Source: Mantis religiosa (lineage: Eukaryota > Arthropoda > Insecta > Mantodea > Mantidae). Taken from it: a stretch of DNA of 64,000 nt. The stretch spans positions 218,449,271 through 218,513,270 of the forward strand of contig CM060947.1 in the NCBI GenBank assembly GCA_030765055.1. The letters run 5' to 3'. The notes under the pieces are model-generated. The model had not been told where the DNA came from. It worked only from the letters and a program-made list of their open reading frames with translations, and ran no database searches. The position numbers and the translations under genes were made by a program. Within the stretch, counting starts at the first letter, position 1. Every line of letters begins with the position of its first letter. Of this stretch, positions 1-11,800 are shown one piece after another.

Positions 1-1005
1 GAATCAAAATCATTAGAGCCAATTTTTAGGAAATAAAAAATGATGTGGGCTAGATGATTTTGCTGAATGACTTATTATTATCCTTAAATATTTTCCGACC
101 AGATTATAAAATTGGCTATTTATCCAATCTTTCATTTTTATTATTCCGCCCCCTCTTTTCTTTTCCATGTATACACCAATTTCTAAAAGTACTTCCTTCT
201 TATGGATTCTTATGGATTTTCCCTTGCTTTCTTTGCCATTTCAGATCATATGGCAGATTTTTACCTTTGGAACAATTACTCATTGGCATTGATGTTCATG
301 CATTTTAGATTAAACTCACACACACACATTCACACTCATTTGTACTTCCAGATCCTAGGGAGCATAAGGAATAATTCTGGCTAAAGAAAACTTTGCACCC
401 TCCAGCTAGAATCAAACCCTGGATCTATGGATAGCATTCAAAGTGCTGATGAGATAGTCAAGGATAAGTTATTACTGCTGTGACCAGTTATGTCCATTGG
501 TGGTTTTAGAGACAAAATATTTTCTCCAAAGATAGTAAATCTGGAAAGGTCCCCATGTTATACTTAGAGCTACTTGTTATTATAAATAATTGGTAGAATG
601 AGGATCACTGGAATATTTAAGTTTGCATAATGTCTGGAAAATCTTCCAGTTTTGAAAGCAGATAAAATCATGATAACTAAACTCCTCTATAATAGCACCA
701 CACACATATTTATGTTATTGGCATATTTTGGATCCAGTTCATAAGGCTACAGCAATCCCAAATGATAAATTGTTCATAAAAATTCCATTATTGAGAGACG
801 GTAAAACTGTTGGCTAAAAACTTGCCTCTTTCTGTTGGATAGCAAGTAATGTGCTCAATCCTTTGGAGTTTGTGTAGATTCAGGCAGAGAGTCGTGGATA
901 CGTTTAGAATTGATCAAGTCTCTAAATTAACCTTCCAAAATGTCATTATTGTAGTGCCAGGTATAATGGCTAGTTCTGTTAATAAAATATGACTTCTCTT
1001 TGCAG
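1..1005 (+). other. Upstream intron of QRSL1 (part)
   Basis: Intron sequence ending in a pyrimidine-rich stretch and the acceptor TGCAG at 1001-1005. I see no coding exon, no tRNA-like promoter and no recognisable transposon end here, only a short CA-rich run near 317-340. The missing first exons of QRSL1, including the one with the catalytic lysine, must lie before the window. Confidence 0.6.
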
Positions 1006-1200
1006 ATCAGGAACAACAGACTCCATCTATGGTCCAGCCAGGAATGTTTGGTGCTCTGGTATAAATTACAAATTAGTTAATAAAAGGACAGAGAAAGTTC
1101 AAGAGGTATTTATATCACAAGGAACACAAGAAGACTGGTACATTACAGGAGGTAGTTCTGGTGGAAGTGCTGTTGCTGTTGCATCTGGTACAGTATTTGC
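1006..1200 (+). CDS. QRSL1: QRSL1 exon a (amidase signature, first half)
   Basis: Acceptor TGCAG before 1006 and donor GTAAGT at 1201. The first base completes a codon from the previous exon; the reading then runs SGTTDSIYGPARN... to GGSSGGSAVAVASGTVFA. The GGSSGGSA block carries the cis-serine of the Lys-Ser-Ser triad. The stretch between (YKLVNKRTEKVQ) is a lineage-variable insert like that in animal QRSL1. It ends two bases into an alanine codon. Confidence 0.93.
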
Positions 1201-2816
1201 GTAAGTTGCCACAAATTTAGCTTTGATTTATTTTGAATCAAAAATGAAAATTGATGCATTCCTCAGTAGCTATTTGTGCAAGTGAGAAGTAACTTTAGAT
1301 GCAAACAAATAGGCAGGGAAAACTTCACGAGTGACTTAATATCCATTATATAAGAGTTGCATTCAATAGTTTTTCTATGACATTTAAATGTGCAACAAAT
1401 ATTTAATATTTAGGTGCAGTTGAAAGAAAATAAAAATGTGATAAATCAGTTTCTTGATTGATATTTTAGAATTGCTTTGACAAGTAAATATTGATTCAAG
1501 GTTCCAGGTTTGGAGAAAAATGTTTATTAGTGAATTTGAAGAATTGGAATTTAGTTTCACATCTCCTGATATCAGGGAGCAGGTGAGGAATGAAGGCAAG
1601 AATTTACTTCCTGATAAATAAAAAAAAAAATGCATGAAAAGTTGTGTGACAAGTCCGTGGTTTGGCCAGCAAGGAAAAAGGCACTTCATTCTCAGAAAGT
1701 GTGCTCATAATTAACTTTGAAGAAATGTCAAAAGCAGTGAAATCCCCAGCCTTGGACAAATTCAGCATTGGAGACCACTGTATGCAAAGCATGTAACTAA
1801 TATATCCAAGTATAATAAGTTGTATTACCTCTTAAAACAGAATTTGGTTCTGATTTATCAGAATTTCATAAAAGCAGGGAAATAAAGTTAATATAAATTC
1901 AATATAGAATAATCTAGCACAAAAGTGAATCGAGAAGATATTGACACACTGCTTCACTCACACTGTTTTTTCACAGGACATGTTTCAAGAGCTTTTGCTG
2001 ATGATAAGAGCAAAAGCTCTTGAAACATGTCCTGTTAAAGAAACAGTGTGAGTGAAGCAGTGTGTCAATATCTTCTCGAATCACTTTTGTGCTAAGCTAT
2101 GCTTCACTGTCTCTACGCTTCTTTCAAGTTTATACTCTGATAGAATAATCTGTTTTTCAATGGCTCTGAGTAGGACAACAATGCAAGCACAGAACTCTGT
2201 ATTGAAATGGACTTCAGATTTCTAACAGCACATAACCACATTTAAGTTCAGATTGTATGTTGTTCTGTTCAGAGAGTTTAACTCATATTGTAGTAGCCTA
2301 TAAATAATGCCAAGAAAGATACCAAATTTTTAGTAATAAAAGAAAGTCAGCAATAGCTTCTGAAACTAGTTCCTCGAAAATTAAAATGTAAATGTTGTAG
2401 TGTGTTAAAACTGACTACAAATAGTTTTATAAATTAGATGGATTTAATAAATCCAGAATATTTATTTTATAGTATGGATTTATTACATAATTTAATAAAT
2501 CCAAAACTATAGCCTTTAGAGGAATGAACCCATTTAGATAAAAAATAGTGTTATACAATATAATAATAGATTAGATATCCACTTCAAGTATTTAGGATGA
2601 AGCTCTCGTACCAGGGAGAAACTGATGTAATAGAGAAAGTTATATAACAGGCACATTTAAAAAAAGTTAAAAAATAAAGCTTGTGAAGACACTTCATAGT
2701 AAAATTATACAAATCAATGGCAGTACCAATATACAGATCATAAACATGGACATTAACAACAACAAAAAATAGTACAGACATCAGAAATGGAATTTGTAAG
2801 AGCAGTAGCTGAATAT

Positions 2817-2858
<42 letters not shown>

Positions 2859-5800
2859 AGTGCAGTCAAGATATCAGAAAAGAATTAAAAGCAGAAGGAA
2901 TAAACCATATTAGTGTTAATAATAGAAACCAATGGGAAAAACATGTTAAATGAATAATAACAGAATACCTAAAATAGCCATAAACTGTATACCTAAAGGT
3001 ACAAGAAACCTGGGAAGAACGAAGAAATGATGGGCAGGCCAAATTGGAGCGCGAACAGATTGAAAAAGTTTAAAGCCGTGCAGTAAGAGAAGGAGAAGAA
3101 GATGAAGATGGATTTAATTTAGGTTTAATTTTGATACATGTAGTGCAACTCCTTGTTACTAACCTTAAAAATGTTTATTTTGGTACTCCTTTCTACTCCA
3201 CAATTTTCTGCACATTATTTTTTACACAGTATATCACCTTATAAGATTCTGGTTTTGTTTGTGACTCCTCTGAGGGTTTGTGGTGTAATTCTTGACTAAG
3301 GAGGGGTGATTTAATGTTGCCCCTATTCAGACCTTCACTTTGATTACCTCATGAAGTATCCTCAAAACCCAATATGGTTCAGAATCCACAATTACTTGCG
3401 CACTTTATCTTGAGCTCTAGAATCTAAAGTTATGAACAGTCCAAGTCAAGAGAGCCTGTGCTTTGCCAAAGTAATAACTGAGCATTGTTGTTTATATTCC
3501 AGTGCTACTACTTGTACATTTAACTGTATTGTGTTACCTTTGTTGCTGTTCTCTTATGTTATCATACTAGTTTACTTTCGGTTTAATTAACTCAAGCACC
3601 AACTCTAAGTACTATATGACTAAGCAGATCTAGAACCATCAGCATCAACATAATCCCACAACCTACTTTAGCCATTGGTTTTTTTTTGGTAAAAACAATT
3701 CATGGCCTTCTATGATATAATTTAAAGTACAACTGTGTAAAAGACACAAAAAGTTCTGTTAACATTTTTGAGAACAGTGTAATTTGAGTGCTCTAATAAA
3801 GTATGTGAGTAGTAGAAGCTGTAGACTCCATGTTCCATTGTCATGCTACTACAGTGTGATCCATATAAACCTGAACCATTTCAATAGGCCATAACCTGTG
3901 AACCAATAATAGGACATATAGAATATAATACACAATTAGGAGATTACACTGCACTATTTACATCTCAGGGAAAATGTTAGAAGTGTCCTCCACCAGCATC
4001 TATACATGTTTGCACTTGTCTCACATTATTCTCTGAAGTTTTACGGAGAGTATCCTTGCCAATGTTATTTATTTTGGTTTGAATGGATTCCTTGAGAACA
4101 TCAATTGTCTGTGGTCTATTCTTGTACACTCTATTTTATAGATACTCACACAAGAAAAAAATTGGTCAGGTTAGGTCAGGTGATCTGGGGGTCACAGACC
4201 TTTTGAGATTATTCGATTATCAAAGAAACTGATAACAAGTTCCATGGTGTCATTAGATGTATGGCACATTGCTCCATCTTGCTGGAAACAACCTTCTCTC
4301 AATTCAATATCATCTCCGTAAAACTTCAGAGAATATGGTGAGACGAGTGCAAACATATATAGATGCTGGTGGAGGACACTTCCAACATTTTCTCTGAGAA
4401 GCAAATAGTGTAATGTAATCTCCCAATTGTGTATTATTTTCTCCCAAAGTTGCACGTGTGTCCTATTATTGGTTCAAAAGTTACGGCCTATTGAAATGGT
4501 TCAGGTTTATATGGATCACACTATACTACATACATGGCAGAGCATTGAGGCATGTTGACTTTCTGTAATAAGCGCTACATTTGCTTGTTATCTTGTTTAC
4601 TAGGAGAGAGAAATAGTAGTAATATATCGTACAAGAAAACATATAGGGCACTTGGGAGCTGTGTATCTGATATGAAAGGTTATGCAAATAACTATTATAC
4701 ACAAATGTAAATTATTATTGCAGCTGCACATTTTGTTGCTTGAAACACAGAGATGTTGATACCTGCTTCTTTCGCCTGTCACAATATTCAATCATTTGCT
4801 CTGCTTTATAACTTCTTGATGCTCACATAATGGCTCGTTGTAACCACTGACACGTCTGCTGACTTTAGCACTCCCTTATATACACTCCCTCTCAAAGTTA
4901 AGATAGAATTCTTTTAGAAGAATCTTGAAATAGACTATTCCTGATTTGCCAAAATCGAAAGGTCTGGATACTTGAGTGACAGAAGAATATTGTCACCAAC
5001 GCATTGCTGCGGCGAGGTGGCACGAGGGACGAGTTCAAAGGACGGACAGTACAGTGCGGAGATAAAAGCTTGCCGAAACAGTGGGGGGAAGGAGACAGAT
5101 TTCTGGAGAGTTCGTCTTTCTTCTAACGCCGTACTGATTGTTTGAGAACATTCCATGAATTTCTGGAATAGTGAGTAAGCTATAAAAGGAGCCGTTGCCC
5201 GCCACTGGGGAACAGTTGTTAATTGAACTCGTGTGCGCGAACAGCTGTATGGACTTTGTTTGTGGTCAATGACCTTGTAAGTTATATTGTGTATGTGACG
5301 TAATTCTGCTACTGTCAAGTTGACCAAAGTGTGTTTCTACGGAAATAAAGAGCAATTTTTAGTGTTTGTAACCTAAACTTTTAATTTCACGAACCCACAA
5401 AGTTACAATTAGCTGCTCCCTAGTTTCTGGAATAGTGAGTAAGCTATAAAAGGAGCCGCCACCCGCCACTGGCGAACAGCTGTTAATTGAACTCGTGTGC
5501 ACAAACAGCTGTGTGGACTTTGTGGTTGATGACCTTGCAAGTTGTATTGTGTATGTGATGTAATTCTGCTACTGTCAGGTTGCCCAAAGTGTGTTTCTAC
5601 GGAAATAAAGAGCAATTTTTGGAGTTTGTAACCTGGACTTTAAATTTCACGAACCCACAAAGTCACAAAGAATTGGGCTCCTTAGAGGAAACTAGGGAGC
5701 AGCTAATTGTAACTTTGTGGGTTCGTGAAATTTAAAGCCCAGGTTACAAACTCTAAAGATTGCTCTTTATTTCCGTAGAAACACACTTTGGTCAACCAGA

Positions 5801-8800
5801 CAGCAGCAGAATTACGTCACATATGCAATACAACTTGCAAGGTCATCGACCACAAAGTCCACACAGCTGTTTGCGCACACGAGTTCAATTAACAGCTGTT
5901 CGCCAGTGGCGGGTGGCGGCTCCTTTTATAACTTACTCACTATTCCAGAAATTCATGGAATGCTCTCAATCAGGGCGGTGTTAGAAAAAAAGATGAACTC
6001 TCCAGAAATCCGTCTCCTTCCCCCCACCATTTCAGCAAGCTTTTATCTCCGCACTGTACTGTCCTTCCCTTTGAACTTGTCCCTCGCACCGTGTCGCTGC
6101 AACAATGCGTTCATGACACTATTTCCCCGAATTGTAACAGCAGGCAGTAATTGTTCTTGAACAGCCCATTATTCATTTTGGGCCAGCATAATAAAAAATG
6201 CATAGTGGGATGATACACATCACATTCAGTTGATGGACAGATATTCGCCACTGCCATGACAATATAGGCAGCCAAATTTATTATTTTAAGGATTAATTTT
6301 AGGATTAATTAACAATAATTTTACTATTGTTACTACATTATTTCCATTCTTTAAAATTTAGCACTTTCACAAAGGTACCCTTTTTTTTTTTTTTTTGTAT
6401 CCAGGTAGTAGAATTTGCCAGCAGCCTTACAGAGTCCAGGTCATGAAAAAAAGTGGATATGTACCTTAATTTATTTGTTCAGTTTTTTGAGAAATTTGCT
6501 GATGTATTTACAGAGCACTTGGATCTGATACTGGAGGATCAACACGTAATCCTGCATCCTATTGTGGAGTAGTTGGTCTGAAGCCTACTTATGGCTTGTT
6601 GTCTCGACATGGGCTAATTCCCTTAGTGAATTCAATGGATGTTCCAGGAATACTCACTAGAACTGTGGAGGATGCTGCCACTTTGCTAAGTATGTGATAT
6701 GATTACTAACATCACTCTACACATTATTTTTATATTTCTGTTTCATTCATGATAAATTATGCATTTAATTACAGCAAATAATTTAGTTCTATTTGGTATT
6801 ATATTAGTTTATGATATGCTTATTATATGCAAATAACAGTATGTATATATAACCAGCTTATTATTGTATAGCTAAAATAATTTTATATTTACTTCATAGT
6901 ATTGACCAAATCTTATACATCCTAAGGCATAAGCCAGTTATGTAAGGAAAATAATTTAATGGCAAGTTAACCAAGAATTCAAAATTGCTGACATTATACT
7001 AAAATGGAATACTGCAAATTTTGTAATGGGAATTAAAATCTTTAAGCCAGTTAGTTGCCTGCCTGTGTACCACAGACAGTAACCTGTCTGCCTCACATTC
7101 AAGAGGTCCCAAGTTTGAATCTTGGTCAGGGTGAGTTATCTGGATAAGGTTTTTCTCCAGGGTTTTCATTTATCCTGAAAGATGAATGTTGGACACTCTG
7201 AGCTCTATGGATCTGGACTCATTTGAGCATCATTTCATCCAGTGTCCAATATGACTTAATGCTTGAGGATGTAAATTAAAAAAAAAGGCCAGGCAAAGAA
7301 ATAAGACATTTTTTTTGAGGTGTGTTATTTAATAAGTACTATTTTGAAATTAAAAATGTGTGCCTCTATACTGCAAGCAGTAGCATGTCTGCCTCACATA
7401 GAAGAGGTTCCAAGTTCAAATCTTGGTCAGGGTGAGTTATCGGAATAAGTCAATTGGAGAATTTAATGTTATGACGGCACATTGGCCATGGTACCTTATG
7501 GTCTTACCCATGACTGGACTGGACAGAAACCAGGAGATCCATGGTTCAAATCCCGGCCATGGCATTGAATTTTTTAGTTTGACTCTATCTATCCAAAACC
7601 TTAGCCTATACATGGCTAGTGTGAAGAATCATTAATTTACAACAATTAACTTAATAAGATTTTAATGATGAAGTCTGGAACTCAAGTACTTACAATAGTA
7701 AGTCACCACAAATGGTGTATCTCGAATATGAGAGCTCCTAGTGGTTTACTGGGAAAATATATGAGTCAGTTGGACAATTTAATGTCGTGATGGCACATTG
7801 GCCATGGTAGCTCAATGGGTAAGAGCAACTGGACGGAAACCAGGAGATCCATGGTTCAAATCCCGGCCATGGCACTGGATTTTTCAGTTTGACTATCTAT
7901 CCAAAACCTTAGCCTATACATGACTAGTGTATGTAAACCATGTTATAAGTGTGCATGCCTTTGTGAGAAAGGTATAACTTGAAAACAAAAGGTAGGTTAA
8001 ATATCAGTGTTTTTTTTTTCTTTCTTTTTTTCGTTTGCTATTTTAAGTTCAACATCCTTCAAGAATTCTACATGAAAATGTTCAAGAAAATCTCCCACTC
8101 CAAGCTATACTTAACATGGAAAAATGTTTAAAAATGATGATTTTCTCAAAAATAGCGCTAATAGTTTTTATTAAAATACCATTTGCTTAAGATATTCCCA
8201 TAACAAATGAAATGTATTATCTTGAATTTTCACAGAATAGCCTATAAAGTTCTCTTCATTCTATATTACTTCTGCATACATAACTAGTCAACCATACAAC
8301 CAAATCTTACTACATAAAAAATTTACTTTTCATTACTAGCCATGCAAAGAGAATGGGATATGAAAGCCTTCACGTAGCAAACATCTCTTAAAAGATTTGA
8401 CTATCACTTTAGCATACCATATTCTCCTGTTACCCATCGTACCTATAAAGTAAAAGGAACATTTCTACAAGCATTTACTTTAATGTGAATTAGAAGAATA
8501 AGTATTTTTAAAAATAGTTTGTACACAAGTAGAGTAAATCATATGAGTATATACATAAGATTTTTTAAGTTTTTGTAGTGTGTGTTGCAAAATACAAATT
8601 TACGTTTGTCTAATACGAATTAAAAGAGCTAATGCACCCTACAGAAGTTAATCATTTAATTTTTTTCTTAACATTTATATTTACAACAGAAAATCTTAAT
8701 GATTTTAAATTTTTTTTAAAAAATTGCATATACATCATTTTTATACATCTACAAAATGAGGACTGTAAGCTTTTTGTATTTCTGTATCATTATAAAATAT

Positions 8801-11800
8801 TGATGTTACATATAAGCTTTCTTTAAAGTAAAGTTGATTGGTTGGTACCTAATTTTGAGCAGTTGACAATGAAGCTATTTTCTCTCTGGGCAGTCCAGTA
8901 TTTGAAGATAAGTTAAAGTAATGTCTAAATTGGTATTAATGGGAAATATTAATTATGTAGATATTCTAGCTGGGCATGATCCCTATGACTCCACCACAGT
9001 ATGTGAAAAAATGGATCCAGTAAACATCAGAGAAGATATGGATATAAGCAAAATAAGCATTGGTATACCAATGGAGTATCATTGTGCTGGAATGTCTGGA
9101 GAAGTACTGGACACATGGAATGTGATAACAAATTTCTTAGAAAAATCAGGAGCAAAAGTCAAACAGGTTTGTGTACACTTTGTTCAGTTCTGTTTAAGTG
9201 TTAATATGGGAGCATGTTTGTGTTACAACCAAAAAACTGGCCGTTCCTTTAAAGTAAGTGGTATATTAAATATTAAGGTCAGGAACACTATTAACAGTGA
9301 AGTATTCTTCATGTGTTTGAGTATTGATATTGTCACACTTAATATATTTATGAGTCAAACCAGTACTCCATATATTGTTAGTATTTACCTAGAATGTGTT
9401 TCGTCAGAGCTTCCTAACGTCCTCAGTATAAGTCGACTCCTCCGTCATCAGCCTCGTCAATGATGATCTGGAAATGTTGAAGTCCGCGGCTGCTCTTGGA
9501 GTTATCCTAAGGCTCATGAATATAGGATCAGTAGCAAGGATCTCTTGGTTCAGGGTGTTGTGGGTGGATCAATTGGGTGCTAGGAAAGAAACACAATTGT
9601 TTTATTCTTTTGTGACGATCGGTTATATTTCAATTACTATTGAAATACATTTTGGCTAGACGAACTCTGAATGGTTGGCTCCGAGCTGGCATGATTGTTT
9701 CCCGCGTATCATCATACGACTTTTTAGCTTGGCACTCATACAACAACTCTTTGATGGACACGGTTTCTCCCATATACTATCATGTGACTTTTCAGTTCGG
9801 CCCACAGATGCCAACTAACTTCAATGGACGCAATTTCTGCCCATGTACTTATCACACATCTTTTCAGTTTGGCCTACAGCGGCCAACTACTTTTAATGAA
9901 CGCGGTTTCTTCCCATGTGCTATCACACAACTTTTCAGTTTGGCCCACAGCGGTCAACTAACTTCAATGGACGAGATTTTTTCCCTGGATATGTCATACA
10001 ACTTTTCTTTTCTCCCCCACAGCTTGTTATTTTTAATTAGTTGGTTGATAGAATGCATATGGCGTCTCTTTTACGGAAACAACCTCTCTCCCTTTTTTTT
10101 AGACCTTCCACAATTCCTGCTGTCAAAACTAGGCTTGAAAATAAACAGTGGTTGCCACCCTTAAAATTTATGGCTGCATCTGTCCTACGAGGGGGAACAA
10201 AACAATCTTTTCAGAGTCCGTCACAAACTTGACAATACACACAAGATTTTTGTTTTACACATGTATATATTCCTTTAACATTTAATTAATCAACTCGAGG
10301 AAGACAGTACCGTTCCATCAGCTAATGTTAACTGTTGACTTTTGATTTGCTGAACTCCTTGTAGGCAATGGGGCAAATCTGTTGGTATCTTAATGAACTT
10401 GAAGTTTAGGTTCTCTTTAAGACAGTGTCAAAATTGAAGAGTTTTTCTTCATATTTCTTTATTGATATCTTTTCCCATGTGGTTAATGCAGTTGAATCCT
10501 GACACTTTTTAATAAATGAATTGCTTGTTCTATATTGTGATTCTCATTCCAAAAATAGTACACTACTGCCAATTTGTCTATTTCTTTGTTCTTGATGTTC
10601 CTAAAATGCCCTATAAACCTAATTTTCAAATTTTTGTTTTGTCAATGTAAAAGCTGTCACAGCGTTTGCAATTAATCAGTACACACAATAGTTTTTATCT
10701 GTGGTTCGTGTGTGATTAATTTCCATCAGTAAACTTAAATAATAAGAAGTTAAATGATGAAACCTGGGACTCAAGTACTTAAAATAGTTGTTGTTTTCAA
10801 ATGCTAGGCTTTGGCAATGAAGCCGTTAGCTCTCTTGCTCTCTAATATTTCTGTGTAGTGGGTCCGGCAGGTAGGGATTCACAGGTTAAAAGATGTTCTT
10901 CAGTCATTTCCTCTTCTTTGTTGCACAGAGGAAAATTTGGACTTGTATAAATTCCTATTCTGTGTAAGTGTTTGGCCAAATAATTATGTTCCGTAAGTAA
11001 TCTAAAATTTGCTACTGCAGCTTTACGTGGGATTTCTGGAATAATTTCTGGATTTTTAATTAAAATGTATTTACAATAGTTGCCACAAACTGTGTATCGC
11101 GGATGCGAGAGCCCCTAGTGGTTTACCGGGAAAATATATGAGTCAATTGGAGAGTTTAATGTCATGACAGCAAATTGGCCATGGCAGCTCAATGGGTAAG
11201 AGCGACTGGCGGAGACCAGTAGATCCGTGGCTCATATCCCGGGCGTGGCATTGAATTTTTCATGTCAACTCTATCAATCCAATATTTATCTTGTTTAACG
11301 GAACATTGGCCAGCCTGTAAGTTAAACTGTTGATAACAGCATGCTTGTGTTGTCTCGGGTTGTATCCATCTGATTTTATGGAATTTTCTGTATGTTTTTT
11401 TTCCCCCCTATATATGCCAAATTCTAGTTTTTTTGTGTTTCCTGATTAATTTCAAGTATAAGAAAAGGATTTTGTTATGATTTTTTCTTTTTCTATGGAA
11501 AATGTTACTGAGGGATTCTGCAAATTAACCCATCATCCACCTGTTTCTCATTTACTATCACTCAGATGTCATTCACATATCTACATATACCAATGTTTGA
11601 AAATTAGTAGGAATGCCTTTGTGATGGAAGTTTCCAAGAATCTCATAGAAAGATCCACCAGGAATGGAGATAATGGGTTGCCCATAGATAGTCCTGATTT
11701 CTGTTGAAAAATTTTCCGCTGCAATGGAGGTAACATGCGAGGAACAATATGCGGCTTTGAAATTCTGCTTTTGTCTCAACAAATCTTCAGATGAGGCCTA

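Noticed and set aside
4935..6160. ORFs of 68-130 codons on both strands
   Set aside because: They are readings of solo LTRs in each orientation, without gag or pol motifs.
7805..7880. Functional tRNA gene (GGCCATGG ... CCATGGCA)
   Set aside because: Multiple degenerate copies with a common tail and no proper acceptor stem show that it is a SINE head.
9640..10164. 174-codon ORF as a coding exon
   Set aside because: It covers the 64-bp minisatellite; no domain, and its repeats shift frame between units.
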